This document shows, piece by piece, positions 43,588 to 56,849 of a stretch of DNA of 64,000 bases. The position numbers and the translations under genes are program-made. Under the pieces are notes generated by a model. It worked only from the letters and a program-made list of their open reading frames with translations, made no database searches and was not told the DNA's origin. How positions within the stretch are numbered: the stretch's first letter is position 1; each line of letters begins with the position of its first letter. This DNA is from Fasciola hepatica (lineage: Eukaryota; Platyhelminthes; Trematoda; Plagiorchiida; Fasciolidae), in NCBI GenBank assembly GCA_948099385.1, contig CANUEZ040000062.1:2721501-2785500 (forward strand). Reading direction: 5' to 3'.

Positions 43588-46540
43588 CTATGATACCTCA
43601 GCAGATCCGATGCATCCTAATTTCGAACGGAGCACTCCACACTCAAATAATGCTGCTGGATTAGAGCAGGTGGCACCACGAGCGGCATTCCTGTACTGAA
43701 GCAGAAAATGGTCCACACCCCGCCCAAGCTCCTGGATGTTTGCCGGATTGATTACCTTTAAAGCACTCTTCAACGCACGAATGAAGTTTTCCGCCACTCT
43801 ATTTGACGGTAGATGGCTGGGCGCAGTAAGCAGGTGACGACGCTTTACTCCTCTAGGCCAGGTAAAAATCCTTTCAGCAGTAAAGTGGCTTCCATTATCA
43901 GTTATCAAAGACTGAGGCACTCCTCCACCGTCAAATGTCTTCCTCACGGCAGTCAACATGAAGTCAGCACCAGCTGATATTGTGAAATACACTTCCCACC
44001 AAGGATAATAGGAATCGATAATCACCAAAAGCCCCATATCTATTAGGGAACGGACCACAGCAGTCGGAATGAAGTCCTTCCCAAGCTTCGCAAGACACCG
44101 GCCATGGGATCCATTTAGAAGACAGAGAATAGATTTTGTGTGTTTGGTGAATTGCGCAATATCACAATCGATTCTGGGCCATCAGATAATCAGGCGAGCC
44201 AGCATTTTCATTTTCACAACTCCCAAATGAACAGAATGCAAATCAGATAGTGTTAATCGCCAGGGTGATGCAGGAACCACAATGCGACTGTTCAAACATA
44301 GAATTCCATCTTGTGACATGGCAAACTCCTCTTTCCCTGAAAAAATCCGGAAATCGACGCTTGGTATTATTATTCCACCCTCTTTTGTTTTCAGGGAAAA
44401 CGGATCCAGAGTATCTACGTGAATCGCGAATTGGATCTTTTCGGCTCAAGGGAAGTGGTTACACTGGCAAAGAATCGGAGTTCATGGAGCACCTGTCTGA
44501 GTGTATCTATATATATAATCCACATGTAGAATTCGCCTACCACTACGATGCTGAATATAGTGATCGTATCCAGATAACTCTATACAATATCGCTGGACAA
44601 TCACTGCAGTGGACGTGTGTAATGATTTTGATGGGTCGTAAATAAAGGGCAATGCTTTGTGATCATAAATAGTGGTGAATTTTGATCAGAACAGATATTT
44701 ATGAAGCCATTTGACAGGCCAGTAGACAGCCAAAGCTTCACGCCGCTTTTAGGGATAACCTTTTTTGGCGGTAACAAGTCGACGGGAAACAAAAATAACA
44801 GGGAATCCATCCTGTCCTAACACAACACCGACTCCAATGGGTGACGCATCAGTGATGAGGGTGGAATGTGGTTCGGGTCGAATTAAAGCAAAAATGCCTT
44901 GGTCTTAAGGTATGATAGAACAGAAGGTAATGGTGGTTCTTGTTTGGCTGACTACGAGAAATTGCCGGATGGCAGTACTAAGAGAGTAAGTTCAATGGTG
45001 GAGGAAGAATCCGGGATAAAACGCGAATAATACTGGAGAGAACAAACCAAAGAATGAAGGTCAGTGATATTTTAGGGGGACGCTTGTCTAGCAACGGTGC
45101 GAGGTGCTTGCGATCAGGTTGATACCCAGCCTTAGTCACGTGTTATCCCAGAAAATCTGGAGAAGTGGAATTAAAAGCACATTTGGATGGATAATGGCAA
45201 TCTCAAACTCACACAAATGTTGCTATATCTCTCTAAGTCTGTCATTATGAGCAGCCTGTGTGGGTTCATGGATAACCATATCATCTTGATATCATTCGAC
45301 ACCTTCGGTTCCCTCAGTGATAGTATTCATAACAGACTGAAAGATGGCTCGAGAAACGCTCAGTCCAAAAGGCAGAAGCTTGTACAGACCGAATGGGGTA
45401 TTGATAGTAGTGAACTCACGGGAATCTTCATGTAAGGGAATTTGCAAGTAAGCTTCCTTCAAGCCAATACGTGAGAAGTGTTCGGAGCCATAGAAGGGGG
45501 CAGTACATCCTCTGGTTCTACAGTGGTGCATGTACGCTGACGAAACCTGGTACTCAAAGTGGTTCGATAATCCCCATGTAGTCTATATGTCCGTCGGAAT
45601 TCAACGGAGTAACTATGGGCGCTACCCACTTAGATGACAAAATGGGTTCAAGTATCCCTTTGGCAAACAGGTACCGAGTACTTTCTTTATGGTTCCCAAA
45701 TTTGGTAGGCCATTACGCGGCGCTTCACAAACACGGGGTCTCCATCTACATCCAACTTTACAGGAGTTATCTCCGTGCCACCTAGGGCCTCGGAGCACCG
45801 TGAAGTTATGTCGGTCAACGAAGATTACTTCCGTGCTAGAGATGATATGGAAATGCCAAAGTCTTTATTGACCTTCAACCCAAGTATAGACGGACCAGTC
45901 TCGGTGACGAGGAAGTAATACCTAAATGAATGTCCGGTTGTATCTATGAGAAGAGTATTACATGAGCCCAAAATAGGCAATTCATGTTCATTGCTAACCT
46001 TAACAACAACTTTAGTCTGTTTTAGCTGAATATCAGGAGTAGCACGACGTAAAATAGAAATAGGAGTGAAAGACTCCACACCACCAGTGTCCTCAATGAA
46101 ATCACGCTGAAGCGTACCATCGACCGAAAAAGAAAGCAAGATATGTTCCTGCGCCGGTGCTCTCACGTAAGGGAAAAACCGGGAGAATCTTCTGAGATTG
46201 AATGGTGCGGTGGGCGGGAATAGAACATTTTCCTTTGAATCTGGTGAAATTTCCCAAGTTCGTTAATTTTGAAATTAACTGGCCGGGTATGACGGAGTAC
46301 AAGATTCCCAATGACTTCGCATTTCAGGGGAAGAGGCTGCTGTAAGAAAGACAAGTTTTTGATAACGGAATACGCCGGCCCTCCAAAAATACTCAATAAT
46401 ACAGCGGTTTTGCATTCATCCAAAGTTATTCACGAGCTGTGCACTACAATTCCAGTCTTTCAGAATAATCCTCAATCTCACACGGGGTATTTAAATCCAG
46501 AAATTCCATACTACAGGACTGCATGAATGTGATTGACTGC
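43588..46540 (-). pseudogene. Gypsy B gag-pol remnant
   Basis: Read on the minus strand. Gag is at about 46540-46200 (VLLSIFGGPAYSVIKNLSF, then KCEVIGNLVLRH). Protease is at 46166-45825 with FIEDTGGVESFTP. The RT open piece 45292-45531 has FSRIGLKEAYLQIPLHEDS and TPFGLYKLLPFGLS. A YQDDMV catalytic trace lies near 45285. RNase H shows TDASPIGVGVVL near 44855 and EALAVYWPVKWLHKYLF near 44740-44690. Integrase is at 43588-44058, with SLITDNGSHFTAE and PSNRVAENFIRALKSALK. It is compact at about 3 kb, with many stops and frameshifts. The type resembles K02A2.6-like gypsies and gypsy D. No LTR pair was found. Confidence 0.75.
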
Positions 46541-46699
46541 CGCGGAGCCGAAAGTGAGATCCCAGCGCAGAGAATGGATAGTAGTAACTACCCCAAGTTT
46601 GGATGAGCAGAAAAACACAACAGTTTGACGTAAGAATCACCTTTATTTATTTACACGATACAAGGTCGCATGTATATGCATTCTTAATGCTACAAAGGC
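46541..46699. other. Spacer
   Basis: No recognisable content between gypsy B gag and the first LTR-like stretch of gypsy C. Confidence 0.3.
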
Positions 46700-46724
46700 A
46701 TGACAATGAATAACTGCATTATGG

Positions 46725-46960
46725 ACAATCATCACAGTTCTGCCCTTCTCTGCGCGTCGCCGAGTTTATTCAATAACATGTCACGAACCAAGGACCAAGG
46801 GCTATCGACTCGATGGGGGAAGGCCCCGGCCTAACTTAAAACAATTTTAAACAGGTGAACCCGAACGGCAAATTCATTCCACCCAGGATGCTTGTAGGTC
46901 CTTCAATCACATTTATTCTTTCCCACATTTACTCTTACAGACTTATGAACCGTCAATCAC
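46725..46960 (+). repeat. Degenerate 5' LTR-like segment of gypsy C
   Basis: Matches 51045-51240 most clearly at GTTCTGC-CTT, GAGGACCA-GGGCTAT and GGCCTAACTT, and more weakly at GGTCCTTCA. The identity by eye is modest. Confidence 0.45.
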
Positions 46961-47139
46961 TTTTTCTGCCTTCGTGCTGCTTTTATCTCTTCTTTACATC
47001 GATAATATTAGTGTTTCACGGTTGCTAAATTGGTCTTTTTGCATCGTTTTGCATTCCGCATAACATTGCACTTACGGCTTGCAACGACTGCAAGCCTGAT
47101 CCGGAACCCCCAGCTTCCACAGTCTTTCTAGCCCTCCCT

Positions 47140-47860
47140 TAGTTTTGATTGGTGACCCTCAACTCTGGCTTCATATGTCGGAGGCAGAGTTTAAACCATG
47201 TAGAATCACAAGCGAGCGTACCTGTTACTTGTGGACTATCGGTCGCCTTCCCTGTGACGTTGTTACCCAGGTACGCGAAGTAACATTCAATAACCATTCT
47301 TACGCAGCCGTAAAGGCAGCGTTAATCTCTTGTCTTTTAACTGAAACGGCTGACCAGAGGGAGAGAGTTACGTAGTATGAGGCCCTCTGCCTTACTGTGA
47401 GAAACGCAGCAGCTGGCAGCGCAACTTTTGGACAAAAACGTCCATACATTGTTGTGAATACAGCGACTACCGGCCAATATTCAAGCACTGCTCGTGGTTT
47501 CTAGCCACCTCAAGCTCACAAAAGCGGCAAAACTAGCGGACGGCATTATAGAACCGTACCATTCACAAATTACTGCCGTAAAAAACTCGAGCAGTCCATA
47601 GACCACCGCTCTCACCGTAGGAACACACTCCAAGGAAAATCTGATAGCTGCTTTTGAGCGGGCTTTCAGACATCTTCTCCTGCTAGTTGTTCTCACTATG
47701 GAGTCCACAAATCTGATCACAACTCTGACCAACCTGAATGCCTCGAAAACCCTTTCCCTGGCCGCCCCGTTAGCTCATCTTTATCAACGTACTGCCGATA
47801 TTACAAAAGGTTTTGGGAGAAGGCTCGGCGCTGCGAGGCCGGTTACACCTTCCTAGGTGC
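47140..47860 (+). pseudogene. Gypsy C gag remnant
   Basis: The frame 47145-47375 shows ITSERTCYLWTIGRLPCDVV and AALISCLLTETADQRERV, aligned with gypsy A Gag (ITSERVRYSHVVQALPF). A later frame near 47790-47850 has CRYYKRFWEKARRCEAG, a worn version of the CHCC finger. Stops separate these pieces. Confidence 0.6.
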
Positions 47861-49100
47861 CAAACAGAGAAGTTAACACTCCGACGCGTTCCGAAGACTA
47901 AAGCGATTGGCAGCTATAACAGCAGTTGTCGGTTGCACTTCCGAGATTTAGTTTCCAGTAATCTGTTCCTGGTTGACACCGGTGCAGCAGTCAGTGTTAT
48001 TCCAAAGGAAGCAGGTGGCGCAACGATTCCATCAATCCAGCAACTGCTTGCTGCCAACGACACCGCCATTGCTACTTACGGCCGTAAATCACTTAAGCTC
48101 AATTAAGCCAGCGTCGGACCTTCAGCTGTATGCTTATTGTGGCAGATTTCACCTATCCCACCATAGGTACCCACGTCTTTGACCATTTTGACTACCTAAT
48201 ATGTACTCGACGCCGGAGAGTTGTCGACCGACAAACTTCTTTTTTCGTAACCGGTTTGCATCCCTCCGTCAATCACATCACGCCCCTATACATCGGACCT
48301 CAGGCCAAACACCCCTAAGCAGGCCTCCTACCAGCTTGCCCGGCGATGCTAAGGCAATCTGGACCCCTTCCCGCGGTGATTACCAAGGTCGCCCACCATA
48401 CTTTCACTAAAGAACTCCCATCTTTTAGCCGACCACATCGTTTTGCACTGGACAAGCCCCACGTGGCACAGGCTGAGTTCGAACACGTGCTAGGATTAGG
48501 CATAATACGCCCGTTCAGTAGCCCTTGGGTCTCGCCGCTTCCATGGTTCCCAAACCTGCGATGACTGTAGGGCATTCAACTAGACCACTATCTCAGACAA
48601 GTACTTCATTCCATATATTCAAGTTCTAACTGCTTTCCTACCTGGTTGTTCTGTTTTCAGCTGAGTCGACCTCGTTGGAGCCTATCGCCAAGTTCTGGTG
48701 GTTGAGGCTTACATCCCTGAAACCACTGTCACAACTCCATTCGGACTGTCCGAGTTTTTGCGCAAACCACTTGGGATCAGCGATGCAATCCGAGACTATC
48801 AAAAGTTTATGCATGAAGCAACATGCGGTTTGAAGGGAGCCTACGTGTATTTTGGTGGCAAGTTCTTCAAAAAAAGCATATGGCCCGACTGCGCGCTCAT
48901 TTCCAGCGCCTTAGCCACCCAGTGTAACCAGTAGTTCTACCAAATGAAAATTAGGTAAAACAGCTATCACATTCCTAGGTCACACATTCCCAATCCCGGG
49001 CAAAAGCCTCGGCCTGACGAGGTGGCGGCAGTTCACTACTATTCTGAGCCTTACTCTCACCGTCAGTTTGGCCAATTTCCTGGCTTGGTTAATTTTTGTC
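47861..49100 (+). pseudogene. Gypsy C protease and RT remnant
   Basis: FLVDTGAAVSVIP near 47968-48006 is the protease core. ELPSFSRPHRFALDK and EFEHVLGLGIIRPFSSPWVSPL near 48410-48540 are the RT entry. TTVTTPFGLSEFLRKPLG near 48720-48780 is the palm. The YxDD site is replaced by a decayed stretch near 48845 (YVYFGGKF). Confidence 0.6.
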
Positions 49101-49249
49101 ACCGGTTCATCCCACACTGCGCCGAAACAATGTAGCCTCTAGCAGACCATTTATGTGAAGGTAAGGGAAAATTTATTTTTCCGGACACGACGTAGGCAGC
49201 ATTTTCTTCGATCAAGGAAACTATCGCCAACATAGCACTCCTTTCACAT

Positions 49250-50185
49250 CCCAATCCTTCTGCCCCCCCCCGGCATTATGGACAGATGCTCCGAACACGG
49301 ATGTTGGAGCAGTGTTGCAACGATTCGTCAACATTTCGTGGCAACCAACAGCTTTCTTCTTCAAGCATCTCCAGCCTGCGATATCCTGATGTAGTTCGTT
49401 CAGCAGAGAATTCCTGGCCATTTATTTGGGTATCTGACACTTCCGGCACACACTCGAGACGTAAAAGTTCGCAGTGTTCGCAGATCAAAAACCACTTGTG
49501 TACGCTCCCCAGTCAGCTTTTGGTCGACATTCGCAAAGCAAGATTGGCCACTAAGACTATGTTTCGTGGTTTACTGCGGAAATTCATCACTTCTTTGGAG
49601 CACACAATACCATAGCAGATGCACTCTCACGCGTCCACGATGTCGACGACCCACTACGGATGGGCCCAGACCTAGAAGCAATCGCCGCAGCCCAAACAAC
49701 AGATCCTTAGGTCTTCAATGCCAACGCGGTAAATTACATTGTCACAATAAATGTACGCTAGGCACATTCTTTGGACCGGACGCATGCTTTCACCATGTGC
49801 ATGTGGATCTCGTGGGGCCCTTTCACCATCCAAAGGCTTCGTCTACATCCTAACCTGTGTAGGTCGTTTCACTCGCTGGCCGCAGCCTGTACTTTTTCGC
49901 CGTTCTACTTCGGAGGAAGCTGTAAAAGCTTTTATAACTGGTTGTGTAAGTCAGTTCGGTTGCCCTGCTATCGTGACCACTGACCGTGGTTCTCATTTTG
50001 ACGGCGCCTTCCACGAGCCACTGAACGCATTCGGTTGCAGACACAACAAGACTACGGCCTATCATTCTCAGGCTACTGGCGTGATGGAGCGATTCCATCG
50101 CCGGCTGAATGCTGCTGTTCTTGCTTGGGATAACCATTATGGAGTGAAGTTTTACCCGTGGTTCTCCTAGGACTGCGTAATAACG
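49250..50185 (+). pseudogene. Gypsy C RNase H and integrase remnant
   Basis: RNase H traces: WTDAPNTDVGAVL-like reading near 49275-49315, SREFLAIYL near 49405-49430 and IADALSRVHDVDD near 49613-49650. Integrase shows FTMCMWISWG (HVDLVG position) near 49790, LTCVGRFTRWPQPV, VTTDRGSHFDGAF and TAYHSQATGVMERFHRRL up to 50110. The catalytic second Asp and Glu are visible. The frame ends at 50168, and a continuation (LRNNVEADMGVTSAELVYG) follows to about 50240. Confidence 0.65.
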
Positions 50186-50519
50186 TTGAAGCCGACATGG
50201 GTGTTACGTCGGCTGAACTGGTTTACGGTTGCACATTACGAATTCCAGGTTACTTGGTTTCTCCACCACCGCCTGTGAGTTTTAGTAGCAGGGATTGCGC
50301 AAAACGACCGTCACTTCAATGCGGATGATACAGCCCACCCGCCGCGGGAACAAACTCTCAAAACCTACATACCTACCACTGAAGCGACCGCCAGCCACGC
50401 GTTGTTTTGAATGGACGCAGTGAGATTATCACTACGAGAAGCTAACTCTGGCCCGTTCCGCGTCGTCTAGCGAAAGAAAAAGAAACAGCTGGTAGGCGCT
50501 GAAGGCAGGAAAGCGATAT

Positions 50520-50780
50520 TCAGTATGAACCACCTTAAACCGAACTTCTTCGAGGTAGAGCTCACTCCGAACGACCCGCCCAACGTCCCCACCTGCTCAC
50601 AGCATTCGGTTTGTCGTCCTAAATCTGCACCTGGGATATGCCGGCAACAAAAAACCCCACGACATAACCACCACTGCCAAGTCACAGGCAGGATCTACCC
50701 AGGTAGGATGCTATGTTTGGGGGCTGCAATTTTGCGATCGACGCACAGCAACCAGTGTGGGATATATAGAACGGCTTGAG
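50520..50780 (+). pseudogene. Gypsy C C-terminal tail
   Basis: MNHLKPNFFEVELTPNDPP corresponds to the VSIDRLKPAYF-Pro-rich tail of gypsy A Pol. It gives the end of coding sequence before the 3' LTR. Confidence 0.45.
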
Positions 50781-51039
50781 CTGGCTTCGTTGTTTTGTTC
50801 GATCGCGGCGAGAGGCATGAGGAATGCCTCTTGCCACCAAAGCCGACTTACCCATCACGTGTCGAAGCTTAACTGCGTTGGCCTTCTAAAGGGAAACCAC
50901 CCAGGTGCTGCCGTTGCGACACAATATCACAAAGACTAGCAATTATTTTGTTTGGACGATCACCGAATCTGGTGGCGCCGCTTGCTCAGTCTCTGTACAC
51001 CATCTGCACACCCTTCTACTCCTCCGACACACATGTTGT

Positions 51040-51260
51040 CCCGCTCCAGCGTTTCAAGTTCTGCTCTTTTGCGCGCTGCCGAATATGTTCGCTGACGTGC
51101 CACGGACCGAGGACCAGGGGCTATAGACTCCATACGAGAGCAGGTCCTGGCCTAACTTTGGTGAATACTTAACTTCCAATAGCAGCAAGTTGGAAGGAAT
51201 GTGCATGGAACATAAGGTCCTTCAGAGCTCAGCGTGGACTATGTCAATACAGTATTCATT
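51040..51260 (+). repeat. Degenerate 3' LTR-like segment of gypsy C
   Basis: Partner of 46725-46960. The true ends are not clear. Confidence 0.45.
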
Positions 51261-52002
51261 TTCTCATAACCTTGTTCGGGGAAGCCTGTATGCAGCAAAC
51301 TGGAGATGACTGAGTTTGAATATGTAAATTCATGACCAAAATTACCCGTAGACGAACAAAACCAATTAACACTTATCTCTGAGAAAATTGTACGTTGTTT
51401 GATGCCGCAGGGCTGTGAGTCGTTTTTCTGGTTGCTGTGAGGGCAGTTGGTTCCCTCTGATTGAAAAACACATTTTGACTGCTCTGCTTGCGAACGGTTT
51501 AACCTTTGGCTCCCCTTGCTAGTATCGCGTCCGGCGTCTCTCCTTAACCCAAAAGTGAACTATATTGTCTCAATACAAATTGTCCCCGACCTATTCCACC
51601 GACTGTGACTGTCTTTTGGCACTCTTCCAAACTTTTGGCCCGCTGCTCTCTCCATAGGACGCCTTACTCGATGATCCTATGAGGTCACATGGGGGTGGTG
51701 CGTAAATGATACTGTCAAAACATGTGGAAGATTTCTTAAAGGGGTGTGATGTGAGGGTCTGACGTGGAGCATTTGGGAAACAGCTGGAAGGTAAACAACT
51801 TGGCATACTTGTAGTCCATTTCCAGTAAAGGTTTGGAGAAATAATCTTCGAAGTAATCTTCGGCATAGATGCCCAATCGTGGAAGACTGAGGGGAAAAAT
51901 GGCAGTAGGTGATAGGCGGGCGAAATGGTGTCCAACTGGTGATTTATTGGAGGTGACTCCAAGGCTGACAGATGAGGAGCACAAATTTGAAACAAAGCGA
52001 AT
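51261..52002. other. Unassigned region
   Basis: A 134-residue minus frame (51591-51995) is Pro/Ser-rich and may be LINE C 3' UTR rather than a gene. No motif is known. Confidence 0.3.
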
Positions 52003-53040
52003 ATAATAATGGTACGTGTGTTTGATACCTGACGGAGTCTACTGGAAGTAGTACAACACTGGAACCTTAAAAAGGCGCAGATATATGCGTGGCTGGGTAC
52101 GTTGAGGAGGGTTTAACCTGAGACTTTGGTGGAGGACAAACAGATTAACGGCAGCCTAGGTTATGGGTAGTTGACTTTCAGCTTAAGATGTAGGAGAAGC
52201 ACTCACTGGTTTGTTGTTCAGGTTGCCGACCATGACAACTTGGTGGAACAGCTGCAGTAGTTCATAGATGAGTGAAATGTGATCCAATTATGGATTTGTC
52301 TGGGTTCTTCGGTGAATAGCATGGGAGCTTCTAAAGTCGGTAACAAAGTGGATGCGAGAGGTAGACACACGGTGGACTGGTACAGTTGTATAAAAGTGGT
52401 TCATAAGAACAGCTCTCAGGAAGTGCATGCGACTGCATAGTTGGATGTGCTGAAGTCTGACATGGAAGGCAGAGGGAGCAATCGAACTATTTATGTCCTG
52501 GATTGTGGATGCTTCATTGCCAATGCGACTGTCAGGAAATGCAAACGGCTGAATGACTGGAGGCTCAAAGGAAGGATACTATGGAACAGAGAGCTGGTGT
52601 CGCGAAGATAGAGAACTGGAAGGAGGGCCATTTCGTGTTTTGTGGTATTGTTGGCAGGAGAGAAACGAATCCTTGAATGATGGTTCTGTTTAGATAAATG
52701 GAGTGGTGACATAAAAATTGCCCGGTGGATGAAATGTCTCTTTAATAGTATATCGGGAATTGTGACTTTTATAATAAAGAAATCTGAATAGCGAAACCGC
52801 TTCACGTTCCGGGGTACAGAATCCGGTAACTACACGGGTAGAATAGGGGCAGCCATGGGATAATTCGGACAGATGAAGGGCAAGTAGATAGAGGGTAGTG
52901 TCATTAGTAGCAAACAGTGGGGTACATTTCAGTGCATTTGGTGTTTTGGAAAGTGACCAGGTTTATGGTAGATCTTGTGCAGGAACGTTGGAAGAGGCAA
53001 TGGGTGGCAGATGTAATATGCAGGGGCGTTGTGTTTCATT

Positions 53041-53220
53041 CCGCAACTGGTGCTAGAGGGTGACGCTGGCCGTGCAATGGACACCTAACCCGAAAACCAC
53101 TTCTGGTGACAGGGGGTGCGATCTACCAGCCTGGTTGCTCCGGCATGCCGTTGCAGACAGACTGTACGCCCAATTCGGTCCAACCAAGGCGATGTATCTG
53201 ACCGCGCCCCCCGCAGTTGT
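53041..53220 (-). repeat. Conserved 3' UTR block (LINE C copy)
   Basis: The reverse complement of this segment has GGGGCGCGGTCAGATAC, GTCTGTCTGCAACG and GTGTCCATTGCAC, in the order found in LINEs D and E. Confidence 0.7.
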
Positions 53221-53639
53221 GACTGACGTGGGTTTTCTTGGTGAGGCCCGAAGGCCGTAGGTATCAGATGGTCCGCGATGAGGCGACTAGGCATCAGGGG
53301 ATCCGGGAACGTAACCGAGGGAGTATCGGTCGGGTGGCATACGAACAGTTGACGGTCAGGTGCATGCAAAGGCCAGGTTAGTGACCGGTGTGGTCTCCAG
53401 AGTATCATACGTCGTCAAAATAAATGCACTCACAAATGATGGTCTGGAGATAGAAGAAGAATAGAGGAAAGCAACCTGGGATGCTCTCAGCTGAGGATAA
53501 ATTAGAGTCGATACAAAGAGGCAACAGCAAGAAAAAGTGACTCTCTAGGACTAGCTGTTCGGTTGCAGAAGGCAGAAATTCTAAGAATATTCACCCAATT
53601 TCATCTGTCACAGGCCGCCGGTGTTTGCAAGATTCAACG

Positions 53640-56600
53640 GTCTAGGCCCTTCTCATAGGCTTGGTCATTGGACACGTCTACATTGAAGAGCTGCAATGTT
53701 TGGGTAACCATGAGGAATTTATCCAATGCACTTCTGAACTGATGGCTGGAAGTAGAACTGCGTATTTCTAACGGTAACTTATTCCATAAGTTGGAGTGCA
53801 CTGCGATGACGAAGTGTGAACGTAAGCTAGTGTTAGCAACGGGGGGTTGAAAAAGTGAGAATTCTAGAACTTAGTGGATAGTTAGAAACGAGCGCAAAGT
53901 GCAATAGATTAGAAATATATGTCCGGCTGTGAAGGATGTTATACAAAAAGATAAGGTTCAGTTTCATACGGGGAAGCCATAAAGGGTCTAGTTTAAAAAA
54001 TAAGCAGCTTTCTTATTAAGTAAGGGGCAAGTTCCATCTAATCAGCCGTTTGGTAAAACTGCGTTGAGCTGGTTCAATGCCAATTTTGTCTGATTTCCGC
54101 ATACTAGAGAAGATCAGTGGGCAGTATTCTAATAAAGGCCTGGCGTGAGATTTATAAAGGAAAAGAATGCAGTCTCGAAGTAGAAAGCAGCTAAATATAG
54201 GCCCCAGGCACTTTCTGACCTTAACTACTAGGAGGGCCGAATATTCCGAAAAATTAAAGGTGCAAGAATAGTTTAAGCCAAGGTCCCGAACGATTTGCTT
54301 GTTAGCAAAGGTTGAACCACAAACGGCTAAGGATCCTGGGGGGAGCTTGCATTTACGTGTAAGAACCTCGCGTCTGTCAGCGGAAAAATTCATCTGCCAA
54401 GTTGAGCACCATCTATGGAGAGCAGATACGGCTTAAGAGATGCTCGAGATAGCCGAAGGGATGCATTCAGGCTTGAATGGGTGGACATTTTTAGTGTCAT
54501 CAGCAAAAAGAAATGGGGTGCCATGGCTCACTGAGAGGGATATGTCGTATAAATACATGAGGAACAACAGGGGCCGAGGACGCTACCCTGTATAACGGCG
54601 CTCGTTACCGGTTTAAGCCTGGAATTGTGTCCACTTATTGAGACAACCTGGGAGCGATTAGACAGTAAGAATCGATCCAAGATAGTAAAGAGTCAGTAAT
54701 GCCAAAGGATCGGATTCTAGCCAGAAGGTGTGGGTGTGGCAAGCCGTCGAATGCCTTTGGCATATCCTGGTAAATTGCTATAAGGGCCATTTCCTTGCCA
54801 TCCGTTTCAGTAATGAAATTCAGAATATCAAGTTGCCAGGTTGTTTGAGATCTTGACCGAAGTAAACCACGTTGTCGAGGATTATTATTGTCCAATTGAA
54901 AGAGGTGCTTGACGATGTGTTCTTTTACGATTTTTTCCATTATCCGAGCGAGAATAGGTGTATGGGTAATGAGACGGTAGTTTGTTACCTCAAACAGTGG
55001 GCCTTTCTGGTGGTGCGGGATAATGACTGAGCATTTCTGGTTTGTCGGCACCGGACCGGAGTTCACTGATAAGGTAAACAGAATGAGTAGTATGTATGGT
55101 AAATCAGGTCCGCATTTAACTATTTCGGCGAACGGTAAACCCTCAGGTCCTGGGTAAGACGAGGCATGGAAGTGGTCAATAATTGGGAGATAATTGAGGC
55201 GTCAAATTCCGCTATGGGCAGAGTTGAAGCGGTAACTGGGAGAGGATGCAAAGGGTCAACAATGATAATGGGGGCCAAAGTTGAGGCAAAGAATGAGTTG
55301 AAAGCCTCGGCAATATAAAGGGAAGTAGAGGCGGATACATTGTCCGTTGCAACCGTGTGCAGGCTATCTGTCTGAGTATTAGAGGTTCTGGCCCTGTACA
55401 GTAGTGACACTCGGAGAGATCTATTTGGGTATCGCACAGCCCTCAATTCCTGATTAAGTGGTGCAGTTTCTCCAAGCATTTGAGTAGTAGAAGTGGGGCG
55501 GAAAAGATGAATAAGAATTGCAAAGTCACGTTTAGTTTTATGAAATTTTTTGAAGTTTTTCATAATTTGCTGGCAGCGACGTGACATAGGATTTCCTGTT
55601 ATTCCGTTGCTGGGGGGATAGGTTTCCTCTCAAGATATCTGGAGAACTGTGCATAGAAAATATTGGTGGCTTGTTGTGGATCACGAGAGAAAAAAGTCTC
55701 GCTCCAATCAGCTTGTCGAATGGTCGTATGGAGAACGTTCCAGCTAGGGTGAGGAAAGGGCTTGATACGGTGTGACACCAGGGTAGATTGTAGGTGGGTG
55801 GGAATGCGGCAAGAACCCGTACTGTGATTGCTACCGGTAAAACTTTGGGGGGTTGGAACAGCTATGTGAGGGATGCCAAAGGGGAAAAGGGAGCCTAAAA
55901 TACTGTTCTTCCTCGTAGGAGAGCGGATATATTGTACCCACCCTCCTACAGTAATACTTGCTACAAATGGTAAAAGGTTAGCTGGTGCAGATAAAGACAG
56001 CCAAGCTATCTCAGGTGGGTTAAAGTTACAAGCAATAACCTTTACACTTCATGGTAGCGAGGATGGGTATTCAAATGCATCAATTAGGTGCAGAAGTCAA
56101 AAGATTTTTCGCTAGGTGAAAGGTAAACACATCCAACATGAATTTGAGAGCCTGGAATCTAGACACCTGGCCAAGGTGAGTCGGAAATAGAGTCGATCAG
56201 AGGGTGATGAATTGTTGTTGTACTAAAGGTCGGCTTCACAATTGCCTAAATACCTCTACCGAGTCGAGTTTTCCCGTTTACTCTAAAGATATTGCAGCTT
56301 TCAAGAGAAATCTGGTCCGTTTGATTGTAGCCGATTAACTGAGCTTCAGTAATCTAGATTATATCATAATTAGAACTAGTGGCCAGATAACGTAAGTGCC
56401 GAGTTTTGTTTATGATGGATCGGCTATTGAAAGGGTCAACGAGATACTGCCACTAGTATTTAGTTTTGGGTAATTCGGTTGGTCAAATGGGTTATGGACT
56501 GTGGACCACTCTAGGTTCGTGGTCTTACTAGAAGGTCCATATGCGGGTGGCAAATCAGCTCGGAGATTTGGAGGGTTGAGTCTGTACGCTGTTTCGTAGT
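53640..56600 (-). pseudogene. LINE C ORF2: endonuclease and RT (broken)
   Basis: Minus-strand reading. The endonuclease N-terminus (FNSRSIINKTRHLR near 56420) has lost the Glu motif by change. FNPPEIAWLSLSAPANL comes near 56020-55970, and the SDH site reads TGSNHST near 55825, so the Asp is lost. DWSETFFSRDPQQATNIFYAQF is near 55705-55640. RT pieces: 55120-55587 (IAEAFNSFFAST), 54635-55066 (IPHHQKGPLFEVTNYR, YQDMPKAFDGLPH), then FADDTKNV near 54500, and the C-terminus 54016-54393 (HARPLLEYCPLIF). The tail ends with NDQAYEKG near 53655. FADD is intact but stops and frameshifts are many. Confidence 0.7.
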
Positions 56601-56849
56601 ACGGTGCGCCGTGGGAAAAATGGGGGTTGGTGACCCTATGGTGTCGGGCTGTGCTAAGGTCCGATGTAGATGAGCCCTTTAAGAAGTGAGGGATAGCTGG
56701 AGTGTCTGGGTTATTGCCATTTCCATTTGTCCAGGGAGGGTTAAGATGGGAGACTCAATAGCAATGTAGTCCGTTAAGAGTCCCGGCTTGTGATAAAGAT
56801 TTTACACACGAAAGTAGAGGTAATGAATGGGCAACTTCGACATGAGGCG

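Larger units (their letters stand above)
46700..51260 (+). mobile_element. Gypsy C: decayed CsRn1-like Ty3/gypsy element
   Basis: Gag and pol remnants in order on the plus strand, flanked by similar sequences near 46725-46845 and 51045-51165 that I take as worn LTR parts. Gag and integrase wording is close to gypsy A (ITSERT, CRYYKRFWEKARRC, VTTDRGSHF), so the two belong to one lineage. Many stops show it is old. LTR ends and target duplication cannot be placed. Confidence 0.6.

Noticed and set aside
51591..51995. 134-residue minus frame
   Set aside because: Pro/Ser-rich composition like the LINE UTRs, with no recognised domain.
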